Positions 42,691 through 49,868 of a stretch of DNA of 64,000 bases are shown here, piece by piece. Each line of letters begins with the position of its first letter. Position 1 is the first letter of the stretch. This DNA comes from GCA-2725625 sp964574215. Its GTDB lineage: Bacteria > Pseudomonadota > Alphaproteobacteria > Rhodospirillales > UBA2165. The stretch covers positions 4,669 to 68,668 of the forward strand of contig CAZNLR010000026.1 of the NCBI GenBank assembly GCA_964574215.1. Reading direction: 5' to 3'. Position numbers and translations under genes: made by a program. The notes beneath the pieces are model-generated. The model was not told the DNA's origin. It did no database searches and saw only the letters and a program-made list of their open reading frames with translations.

Positions 42691-43839
42691 ATGATCACCA
42701 TGGATTTTACGCTTAACGAAGAACAGCAGCTCCTCAAGGACAGCGCCGAGAAGTTTGTCCAGCAGGATTATGATTTCGACAAACGGCACGGCATTTTGGA
42801 CAGTCCGACGGGATTCGATCAGGCCGTCTGGGAACAGATGGCCGAACTGGGCTGGCTCGGCCTGCCGTTCGATGAGGAAGACGGCGGCTTCGGGGGATCG
42901 TCGGTTGAAACCATGATCCTAATGGAAGCCGTCGGAAAAGGGCTCTTGGTCGAACCATACATGTCGGGAATAGTTCTTGGCGGTGGATTGATCGGCCGGC
43001 TGGGAACGGCGGCTCAAAAAGAGGCAATTCTCCCCGGGTTGATCGACGGCAGCTTGAAACTCGCCTTTGCCTATGCCGAGCCCCAGGCGCGGTATAACTT
43101 GGCGGACGTCGAAACGACGGCCTCCGCAGCCGATAATGGCTATGTACTCAATGGTCATAAATCGGTGGTCATTCATGGCGCCAGCGCCGGCCAGGTAATC
43201 GTTTCCGCCCGCACCAATGGTGACTCGCGGGATGAGGTGGGTATTACGCTCTTCATCGTGGGTGCCGATGCCAGTGGGCTTTCAATCCGGGATTTTTCGA
43301 CCATCGACGGTTTGCAGGCGGCGGAAATGGTGTTCACCAATGTCGCCGTTGGTGAGGATTCTGTGTTGGGTGAGGTCGGTCAAGCGTTCAGCGAAATCGA
43401 ATTGACGATCGACCACGGTATTGCCGCCATATGCGCCGAGGCAGTCGGGGCTATGGATGCCCTTTGCGATACGACACTGGAATATCTCAAGACCCGGGAA
43501 CAATTCGGCACCAACATCGGTTCCTTCCAGGTCCTCCAGCACCGCATGGTGGATATGTATATGGAACTGGAGCAGGCCCGCTCCATGTCCTATATGGCGA
43601 GTCTGAAACTGGACTCTGATGATGCCAAGGAACGTCGTCTCGCCTTATCTGCGGCCAAGGTGCAGATTGGCCGCAGCGGCCGCTTTGTCGGCCAGCAGGC
43701 CGTGCAGCTTCACGGCGGTATGGGTATGACCGATGAACTGCCGGTCAGTCATTACTTCAAGCGTTTGACCATGATCGATACCCAATTCGGCAACATGGAT
43801 TTTCATCTCGATAAAATGGCGGCGTTAAACGCGGAATAA
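42691..43839 (+). CDS. Acyl-CoA dehydrogenase family protein (PimD-like)
   Basis: Flavoprotein of 382 aa in the acyl-CoA dehydrogenase superfamily. ATG 42691 follows GGAGG at 6 nt; a longer open frame starts at a TTG without a site. The N-terminal domain begins MDFTLNEEQQLLKDSAEKFV, the C-terminal domain has YLKTREQFGTNIGSFQVLQH and QLHGGMGMTDELPVSHYFKR, which matches the small-subunit type found in pimeloyl-CoA and cholesterol side-chain dehydrogenases. These usually act as heterodimers with a larger partner, which is not adjacent. Electrons would pass to ETF. The SDR gene follows at 23 nt. Confidence 0.9.
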   Translation: MITMDFTLNEEQQLLKDSAEKFVQQDYDFDKRHGILDSPTGFDQAVWEQMAELGWLGLPFDEEDGGFGGSSVETMILMEAVGKGLLVEPYMSGIVLGGGLIGRLGTAAQKEAILPGLIDGSLKLAFAYAEPQARYNLADVETTASAADNGYVLNGHKSVVIHGASAGQVIVSARTNGDSRDEVGITLFIVGADASGLSIRDFSTIDGLQAAEMVFTNVAVGEDSVLGEVGQAFSEIELTIDHGIAAICAEAVGAMDALCDTTLEYLKTREQFGTNIGSFQVLQHRMVDMYMELEQARSMSYMASLKLDSDDAKERRLALSAAKVQIGRSGRFVGQQAVQLHGGMGMTDELPVSHYFKRLTMIDTQFGNMDFHLDKMAALNAE

Positions 43840-43862
43840 GTTTGGGAGTAGGGGGAATCTCG

Positions 43863-44762
43863 ATGAGTATGATGCAGGACAAGGTTGTGGTGGTGACCGG
43901 CGGCGGCCGGGGTATCGGCCGCGAGGTGGCTCTCCTGATGGCCGAAGAAGGCGCCAAGGTCATGGTCAATGATCTAGGTGCGGCCATCGACGGCGACGGG
44001 ACCGACCAGGGACCGGCGGCCGAAGTCGCAGCTGAAATTCAGGCGGCGGGGGGTGCTGCCGGCTTCAATACCGACGATATCTCGACCAAAGCGGGAGCAG
44101 AGAACCTGATCGCCGGAGCGGTTGGTGAGTTGGGCCGGGTCGACGCAGTGATCAATAACGCCGGAATTCTGCGGGATAAGATCTTCCATAAAATGGAGGA
44201 AAGCGACTGGAACGCGGTTATCCAGGTCAATCTGACCGGGTGTTATAACGTTGCCCGCGCCGCCGCGCCCCATTTCAAGGAACAGGAATCGGGCGCATTC
44301 GTCCATATGACGTCTGTATCCGGATTGATCGGCAATTTCGGTCAGGCCAACTATGCGTCTGCAAAAATGGGTGTGGCGGGACTTTCCCGTTCCATCGCCA
44401 TCGACATGGCGCGGTCCAACGTGCGATCCAATTGCGTGTCGCCGTCGGGTTTTACCCGCATGATCGGCTCTATCCCCATCACCAGCGATGAACAGGCCAA
44501 AGAGTTCGAATTGCTGAAAGAAAAGCTGAAGCCCGAAATGAACGCGCCCCTGGTGGTGTTCCTGGCCAGCGACGAAGCCCAAGGCATCACCGGCCAGATG
44601 TTCGCCACCAGCGGTAATCATTATTATCTTCTCAGCCAGCCCCGCCCGGTGGTCAACGAATACCGAGACGGCTGGACTCCCCAATCCGTCGCCGACGAAT
44701 TCAACACTGCCATCCAGGATAAGCTCACGCCTCTGGAGACCCTCAACGACGTGCTGGATTAA
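43863..44762 (+). CDS. SDR, 3-hydroxyacyl-CoA dehydrogenase type
   Basis: SDR of 299 aa from ATG 43863 after GGGGGA; a TTG at 43842 is a weaker alternative. Motifs: TGGGRGIGREVALLMAEEG (cofactor), NNAGILRD, catalytic Ser in MTSVSGLIGN and YxxxK as YASAKMG. The insertion NDLGAAIDGDGTDQGPAAEV after the second strand is typical of the multifunctional-enzyme type 2 / 3-hydroxyacyl-CoA dehydrogenase subgroup. It follows the acyl-CoA dehydrogenase and should act in the same beta-oxidation-like route. It overlaps the convergent Ltp-like gene by 4 nt. Confidence 0.9.
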   Translation: MSMMQDKVVVVTGGGRGIGREVALLMAEEGAKVMVNDLGAAIDGDGTDQGPAAEVAAEIQAAGGAAGFNTDDISTKAGAENLIAGAVGELGRVDAVINNAGILRDKIFHKMEESDWNAVIQVNLTGCYNVARAAAPHFKEQESGAFVHMTSVSGLIGNFGQANYASAKMGVAGLSRSIAIDMARSNVRSNCVSPSGFTRMIGSIPITSDEQAKEFELLKEKLKPEMNAPLVVFLASDEAQGITGQMFATSGNHYYLLSQPRPVVNEYRDGWTPQSVADEFNTAIQDKLTPLETLNDVLD

Positions 44763-45904
44763 AGCGCCGCTTCCGTTCCCAATAGCGCCGTTACCTGGCT
44801 TGAAAAACTGCCGCCGTTGCCCTGGACCAGGGCGGTGTTGGCGTCTGTAACCTGGCGGTCACCGGCTTGGCCACGCAACTGTTCGATGGCCTCGATGATC
44901 AGGAACATGCCGTACATGCCTGGATGAACGCAGGAGAGGCCGCCGCCATTGGTGTTGACCGGCAAGGAGCCGCCGGGAGCGATGGCGCCGCTTTCCACGA
45001 ACGGTCCGCCTTCACCCTTGGCGCAATACCCCAAGTCCTCCAGAAACATGATGGTATTAATGGTGAAGGCGTCATAGAGCTCGAGCACATCCACATCGCT
45101 CGGTTTCATCCCCGCCATCTCGAAAGCCCGCGGACCGGAGCGGGAGGCGGCCGTTGTGGTCAAATCCTCCATCTGGGCGATGGTGTTGTGGGAATGCTCC
45201 GCCGCCACGCCGAGCAGATAGGCCGCCGGATTGGGAAAATCCTTGGCCCGGTCGGCTTTGGTCATGATTACGGCACCGCCGCCGTCGGTTACCAGACAGC
45301 AATCGAGGATGCTCAAGGGGTCCACCAGCATGCGGGCGCTTAATACATCGTCGACGGTCAACGGATCGCGCATCATGGCGCGCGGATTTTTCTGTGCCCA
45401 GCCCCTTGCGGCGACGGCGACTTCCGCCAGTTGGGCGCGGGTGGTGCCGTATTCGTGCATGTGCCGCGCGGCGGCCAGAGCATAGGCGACCGGTGGATTG
45501 CGGGGCTTATACTTGATTTCCCAGGGATGGACGGCGATTTTCAATTTACCGGCGCCGCTTCTGAGGTCGCTGCCGTAAAGGATAAGTGCCGTTTCGCACA
45601 AGCCGGCATCAAGCGCCAAGGCCGCCCATTGTATGAAATTGACGAAGGACGAACCGCCCAACATGGTGCCTTCCATCACCTTCGGCTTGAGGCCCAGATA
45701 TTCGCAGGCCGACAGAACCGGCAGGTCGCTGTTCATGGAAACGCAGAATACGCCGTCGATGTCGGATTTTTTCAACCCGGCGTCCGCCAGCGCCCGGTGA
45801 GTAGCCTGGGCCATCAAATCCCATTCGGTATGATCGGGAACCATGCCGCAGTCGGAAAGGCCGATGCCGATGGCTGCCGCTTTGCCGCGTAGAGTATCAG
45901 CCAT
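44759..45904 (-). CDS. Thiolase-like lipid-transfer protein (Ltp2 type)
   Basis: Thiolase-superfamily protein of 381 aa, SCP-x/Ltp group. The normal thiolase nucleophile Cys appears to be missing: the corresponding motif reads MLGGSSFVNFIQWAALALDA, with Ser-Ser where the catalytic Cys stands. The C-terminal HGFGG-like motif is replaced by NTNGGGLSCVHPGMYGM. In characterised Ltp2 proteins the same changes go with aldol cleavage in partnership with a DUF35 protein, and here a DUF35 gene lies immediately upstream, ending 3 nt before this start, with GGGGAGG serving as ribosome site. So a retro-aldolase is more likely than a thiolase. Substrate: a beta-hydroxyacyl-CoA with tertiary carbon (inference). 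Confidence 0.85.
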   Translation of the reverse strand: MADTLRGKAAAIGIGLSDCGMVPDHTEWDLMAQATHRALADAGLKKSDIDGVFCVSMNSDLPVLSACEYLGLKPKVMEGTMLGGSSFVNFIQWAALALDAGLCETALILYGSDLRSGAGKLKIAVHPWEIKYKPRNPPVAYALAAARHMHEYGTTRAQLAEVAVAARGWAQKNPRAMMRDPLTVDDVLSARMLVDPLSILDCCLVTDGGGAVIMTKADRAKDFPNPAAYLLGVAAEHSHNTIAQMEDLTTTAASRSGPRAFEMAGMKPSDVDVLELYDAFTINTIMFLEDLGYCAKGEGGPFVESGAIAPGGSLPVNTNGGGLSCVHPGMYGMFLIIEAIEQLRGQAGDRQVTDANTALVQGNGGSFSSQVTALLGTEAAL

Positions 45905-45906
45905 GA

Positions 45907-46311
45907 TCAATCCTCCCCGCTGATAGGATCGAAGACCACATAGAGGCCTTGGTCATCTTCGGTAATCCGGGCCTGTACCGCCATATCGATGGCGACGTCA
46001 TGGGGCGGAATATTTTCAACGCGGCTAATCATGCGGGGGCCTTCCTTTAACTCAATGAGTGCAAAATTGTAATCGCCGCCCCGTTCCGGTTTCTGCCGGA
46101 TGACGCTGGTGGAATAAACGGTGCCTTTGCCGGACGCCTCGACCCAGTCAATATCATCCGAGCCACACGCGGGACAAATCAGGCGAGGGAAAAAGATATG
46201 GGCGCCGCAGCTTTGACATTTTTGCAGGCAAAACGACCCATCGGCCAACCTGTTGTGATATTCGGCATCGGGGCCGAGATTGACCGATTCGTCCTGAGTA
46301 TTTTCTGACAT
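45907..46311 (-). CDS. DUF35 OB-fold / zinc-ribbon partner of the Ltp-like protein
   Basis: A 134-aa protein with the DUF35 architecture: an N-terminal zinc ribbon containing FCLQCQSCGAHIFFPRLICPACGSDD-type Cys pairs (CQKCQSC-like pair near residues 25-32 and CPAC near 43-46) followed by an OB fold (GKGTVYSTSVIRQKPERGG). The ATG 46311 follows GGGGGAA. Such proteins bind CoA substrates and form complexes with Ltp-type thiolase-like enzymes. Gene order and tight spacing (3 nt) support that partnership. A palindrome-rich leader lies upstream. Confidence 0.85.
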   Translation of the reverse strand: MSENTQDESVNLGPDAEYHNRLADGSFCLQKCQSCGAHIFFPRLICPACGSDDIDWVEASGKGTVYSTSVIRQKPERGGDYNFALIELKEGPRMISRVENIPPHDVAIDMAVQARITEDDQGLYVVFDPISGED

Positions 46312-46401
46312 GATTTCCCCCAAGTTTGTGTCCGTCCTGTTTTAAATTTTAAAAAAGGATTGCTCAAGCAGCGAAAGGTGCTCCCGCTGAAAAGGAGGGT
46401 G

Positions 46402-46488
46402 GTGGGAAGAATCCCACTTTCCGTCGAATCCTCGTGGTCATCCCAACATTTGTCTAAATGTTAATAGTAATATTGGGAAAAATCCCAA
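46402..46488. promoter_or_regulatory. Two GGGA-N4-TCCC palindromes in a divergent intergenic region
   Basis: GTGGGA-AGAA-TCCCAC (46402-46417) and TTGGGA-AAAA-TCCCAA (46473-46488) share the core GGGA-N4-TCCC, centred 71 bp apart, about seven helical turns. An additional weak arm pair AACATTT/AAATGTT lies between. They sit in the 281-nt gap between the DUF35 gene (left, minus) and the methyltransferase-like gene (right, plus) and are candidate operators for one regulator. Confidence 0.55.
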
Positions 46489-46521
46489 CAATTGAAGAAC
46501 GAAAAAAATTGGGAAATTTTG

Positions 46522-46550
46522 TTGACGCTAAATCAGGTTGGAACGATACT
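46522..46550 (+). promoter_or_regulatory. Candidate sigma70-type promoter
   Basis: TTGACG at 46522-46527, a 17-nt spacer and GATACT at 46545-46550, ahead of the gene starting at 46593. The palindrome at 46473-46488 ends 33 nt upstream of the -35 box. Confidence 0.6.
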
Positions 46551-46592
46551 GGATTCGAATAATTCCAATGAACAGAAGCATTGGAGGCGCGT

Positions 46593-48023
46593 GTGGACGA
46601 GCAATCTTTATTCATATCAGAAATTGAAACCTATTGCCGGAATACCGGGATAGCGGAAAGCACATTCGGCCGCAGGGCCGTCAACGACGGAAAATTTGTC
46701 AGCCGGCTCAGAGAAGGCGGTGGTGTCACGACGGCGACGGTATCACGGGTCCGTAAATATTTGTCTGAGATAGAATCGGGTGCTGCGGACTCGCAAGGCT
46801 ATAATTCAAACGATGTCCTGGCGGAATCTGAACGTAAGCCAACAAAATCGAAAAAAGGGGACAAGTCGAAAACCAAAAAGCAGATCGAACAGAAAAAATC
46901 CACTTTCCGTTTTTACGACAACCGCCAGAAATATCTGATGTTCGTAAATACCTGCAGTGAAAAGTGGGTGGTGGCGGAACGGGCCGGCATGGAGTTGGCG
47001 CACATTCATCCCCGGCCACCGGCTCTTCGCGTGTTCGATGCCGGTATGGGTGACGGTACGGTACTCACCGGCGTCATGCGGGAAATGCATCGGCGATATA
47101 GAAATTTGCCGTTTTTTATTGTCGGCAAGGAGATCAGTCTTGAGGACGTTCGCCTCAGCCTGGAGAAAATGTCCGACCGTTTCTACGAGCACCCGGCGAC
47201 GGTTCTGGTGGTGACTAATCTCTACTACACAGAGTCGCCTTGGTTGACACCTCGGTCAATGCAGTCGGCGGCAACCCTGAACTGGATGGATGTTCCCCTG
47301 GCAGGAGATTCCGCTCATGAATTCCATGAGCAGATTAAAGACCTGCAACCCGTCCTATCCGATGGCTGGCAGGTCCGGGCCAGCGAAAAAACGGGCAATC
47401 CGCAATATGTCAGGCCGTCGGTTCTGGTCCTTTACCGGGAGGATCACAAATTCATGCTGGATCAGGTGATCCCGCGTCCGGGTCAGAACCGGGCCGACTA
47501 TGATCTGGTAATCGCCTCCCAGCCATACCGTGCCCGCATGCCCGTAGAATTCAAAGCAACCAAGGTGATTTCTCCCTTGGCGCGGTCTTTGGCGCTTGGC
47601 GGTCGTCTCTTGGGAGTCCATTCATTCGGCAATGATCCCGGACTGGAAATTATTAGACGGGTCTGGCCGGGGGAAAATCCATTTATCACCAATCGGCACG
47701 AATTGCTGAAGGAATTGAAAAAGGATATTGGCAAGACTCATCGGGATTTGAACTTCAACACGTATTCAGACAAGCGGTCGCTGTTCCGCTACGATATGCA
47801 TACCTTACCGACCGAGGTGGAGAGCAACGGCAACCGCATCGGCACCTCGACCCTTTTGGCGGCTTGGAATGCGGCGACCTATGTGGCTCAAATCGAAGAT
47901 GAACGTCTGGAGAATGTCATGAGCGATCATTCCTATCTTGATGCGACGCGGGATGTGCTCGCCAAATTTCAAGGCCTGTGGTTCAATGACGAATCCTATG
48001 TCGTGTCCAGAAAGAGAGGGTAG
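46593..48023 (+). CDS. Putative DNA-binding, methyltransferase-like protein
   Basis: A 476-aa protein of no named family that I recognise. GTG 46593 was chosen because GGAGG lies 5 nt before it; a TTG at 46581 would place the start on the ribosome site. Residues 5-60 (ETYCRNTGIAESTFGRRAVN) form a small helix-rich segment with conserved look, like a DNA-binding head. A Lys-rich linker (about 70-105) follows. The rest holds a SAM-binding methyltransferase signature: LRVFDAGMGDGTVL near residues 140-153, EISLEDVRLSLEKM, and a catalytic-type loop YDLVIASQPYRAR near 307 (resembling NPPY). It is transcribed together with a MetF-family gene 13 nt downstream. Possibly regulates or modifies something in C1 metabolism. 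Confidence 0.7.
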   Translation: MDEQSLFISEIETYCRNTGIAESTFGRRAVNDGKFVSRLREGGGVTTATVSRVRKYLSEIESGAADSQGYNSNDVLAESERKPTKSKKGDKSKTKKQIEQKKSTFRFYDNRQKYLMFVNTCSEKWVVAERAGMELAHIHPRPPALRVFDAGMGDGTVLTGVMREMHRRYRNLPFFIVGKEISLEDVRLSLEKMSDRFYEHPATVLVVTNLYYTESPWLTPRSMQSAATLNWMDVPLAGDSAHEFHEQIKDLQPVLSDGWQVRASEKTGNPQYVRPSVLVLYREDHKFMLDQVIPRPGQNRADYDLVIASQPYRARMPVEFKATKVISPLARSLALGGRLLGVHSFGNDPGLEIIRRVWPGENPFITNRHELLKELKKDIGKTHRDLNFNTYSDKRSLFRYDMHTLPTEVESNGNRIGTSTLLAAWNAATYVAQIEDERLENVMSDHSYLDATRDVLAKFQGLWFNDESYVVSRKRG

Positions 48024-48036
48024 AGGGAAGCAAGTT

Positions 48037-49044
48037 ATGGAAAACGATTACATTCCTCCTTTCGAAAGTGGGTTGGTGCGTCGGCTATTTGACGGCCAGT
48101 TCGCCATCACCGCGGAAATCACGCCGCCGGTATCCGGGGCGGCGCAGGATCTGCTGGACAAAGCGGCTCCCTTGAAAGGGTTGGTTGACGCCGTCAACGT
48201 TACCGACGGGCCCAACGCCAATGTCCATATGTCGAGCGTCGTGAGCGCCGCTATTTTACAATCAAACGGCATCGAGCCCATCGCGCAGTTCACCTGCCGG
48301 GACCGCAACCGCATTGCCTTGTTGGGTGACTTAATGGGCGTATCGGCCATGGGGGTCCATAATCTGTTGCTGATGAATGGCGATGATCCGACGGCGGGTG
48401 ATCAGCCCGAGGCCAAACCTGTCTTCGATTTGCAATGCAATGAGTTGATCGCCATCGCCCACCAAATGACCACCCATGCCACGATCCCGTCGAAAAGCGT
48501 CAAAGTGACCAGCGAGGGTATTTCGCCAAATACCAAAACGCTCCAAACGCCCACCAATTTTTTTGTCGGGGCGACTGATATGCCTACGGCGGAGGCTTCT
48601 GACAAGTGGGCTGGAAACTTACGACGAAAACATCGCGCCGGGGCACGCTTTATCCAAACCCAACTGTGTTACGACATGGATGTAATCCGTGCTTACGCCC
48701 GATTACTGGTTAAAGAAGGCTTGACCGAGCACATGTTCTTCATTGTTGGCAACGGTCCTTTGCGTTCCGCCAAATCCGCCCGCTGGATGCGGGATCACCT
48801 CTACGGCGTCATCGTTCCGGATCATATTCTGAATCGCATGGAGACCGCCGAGGACCAAAGAGCCGAAGGGATAAAAATCTGTACTGAACAGATTCAAGAG
48901 ATCGCTGATATCGATGGCATTGCCGGTGTTCATTTGATGGCGCCGGTCAACATCGAGAGCGTTCCCATCGTAATATCTGAAATAAATCTGCCCAATCGGC
49001 AGACCGGTTCCGCTTTCAGTACGGCTGTTTTTGGCGGGACCTGA
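48037..49044 (+). CDS. Methylenetetrahydrofolate reductase family protein
   Basis: MetF-like TIM-barrel flavoprotein, 335 aa from ATG 48037, 13 nt after the previous stop; a longer frame reaches back into that gene. Typical segments: FAITAEITPPVSG near residues 17-29 with the conserved Glu, VDAVNVTDGPNANVHMSS, and QFTCRDRNRIALLGDLMG, NLLLMNGDDP near 110, and GARFIQTQLCYDMD near 204. The family reduces 5,10-methylene-THF to 5-methyl-THF or works in C1 transfer. Variant 'MetF-like' proteins of this kind occur in demethylation pathways. The link to the upstream methyltransferase-like gene suggests a C1 module; the acceptor is unknown. Confidence 0.85.
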   Translation: MENDYIPPFESGLVRRLFDGQFAITAEITPPVSGAAQDLLDKAAPLKGLVDAVNVTDGPNANVHMSSVVSAAILQSNGIEPIAQFTCRDRNRIALLGDLMGVSAMGVHNLLLMNGDDPTAGDQPEAKPVFDLQCNELIAIAHQMTTHATIPSKSVKVTSEGISPNTKTLQTPTNFFVGATDMPTAEASDKWAGNLRRKHRAGARFIQTQLCYDMDVIRAYARLLVKEGLTEHMFFIVGNGPLRSAKSARWMRDHLYGVIVPDHILNRMETAEDQRAEGIKICTEQIQEIADIDGIAGVHLMAPVNIESVPIVISEINLPNRQTGSAFSTAVFGGT

Positions 49045-49051
49045 TTTCAGA

Positions 49052-49651
49052 TCAAAAAAAATCTCGGATGCGCTTAGCCATCGCCGCCGGGTCCATATTG
49101 TGGGTAAATTTCACGCGGAACTTCCCGTCGGGCCCCATCAGGTAAATGGACGCCGTATGGTCCACGGAATACCCGTTGGGATCGTCTCTATCACTGTCCT
49201 TTAGCGGATGAATTACATATTTAACTTTGTACTGCGCTGCCGTGCGGGCGATCATCGGTTCGGCGCCGGTCAATCCGGTCAGGCGGGGATGGAAATATTT
49301 GACGTATTCCTGCAAACGCCGCACCGTATCCCGCATCGGGTCCACGGTTATCATAATCGGCGTCACCTTAACGGCGTCCTTGCCCAACTGGTCGAGTGCC
49401 TCACTCATGGTGGTGAGGCCGGTCGGGCAGATATCCGGGCAATAAGTATAGCCGAACGTCACCAGCATAAACTGTCCGCGATAGGCGCGGTCTGTAATCG
49501 ACTCGCCTTTGTGGTTCTGCAGGATGAAACGCCCGCCGGGAAGGGAGGATTTGTTCGCTGATATCACCTCGGTGGCGGAAAAGAGGAGAAAAACCGCCAC
49601 AAAAGCAGTGACCGCCAACTTCAGATAACGGTTGAGTAACACAGTATTCAT
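49052..49651 (-). CDS. SCO1/SenC-family copper chaperone
   Basis: Thioredoxin-fold copper chaperone of 199 aa. A membrane anchor or signal peptide covers residues 8-33 (LKLAVTAFVAVFLLFSATEV). The CxxxC copper/redox motif is YCPDICPTGLTT near 73-84, and the third ligand His lies in VDHTASIYLMG near 168. It delivers copper to cytochrome oxidase CuA or, given the divergent nosZ 217 nt away, possibly to the CuA site of nitrous oxide reductase. In the intergenic space an inverted repeat AGTCGCA...TGCGACT (49689-49711) may be a regulatory site for this gene. Confidence 0.92.
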   Translation of the reverse strand: MNTVLLNRYLKLAVTAFVAVFLLFSATEVISANKSSLPGGRFILQNHKGESITDRAYRGQFMLVTFGYTYCPDICPTGLTTMSEALDQLGKDAVKVTPIMITVDPMRDTVRRLQEYVKYFHPRLTGLTGAEPMIARTAAQYKVKYVIHPLKDSDRDDPNGYSVDHTASIYLMGPDGKFRVKFTHNMDPAAMAKRIRDFF

Positions 49652-49745
49652 GTTGAGTAGTATAATATTCGCCTGTGAGTAATATGTTAGTCGCAGAACT
49701 TGTTTGCGACTTTATAAGTAATACGTCTCGTATATTAGATTTTCA

Positions 49746-49787
49746 TTGATCAAGGTCAAAGCCTCTCACGAACATGTGAGGTATATA
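49746..49787 (+). promoter_or_regulatory. FNR/DNR-type box and -10 element of nosZ
   Basis: TTGAT-CAAG-GTCAA at 49746-49759 differs by one base from the TTGAT-N4-ATCAA consensus. TATATA at 49782-49787 sits where a -10 hexamer would be if the box is centred at -41.5, the classical activating position for FNR/DNR proteins. The nosZ ATG is at 49869 after AAGGAGA. Predicts induction on oxygen loss or by nitric oxide. Confidence 0.65.
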
Positions 49788-49868
49788 GGTCGCGCACTGT
49801 TTTCCTGGGCCATTACAGGGGGAGGTGGCCTGTGCTTGTGACTCCAGTCCCTCAAGGAGACAATCTAA

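Noticed and set aside
44759..45904. Active acetyl-CoA acetyltransferase (thiolase)
   Set aside because: The nucleophile Cys is not present at the expected motif, and a DUF35 partner gene adjoins.
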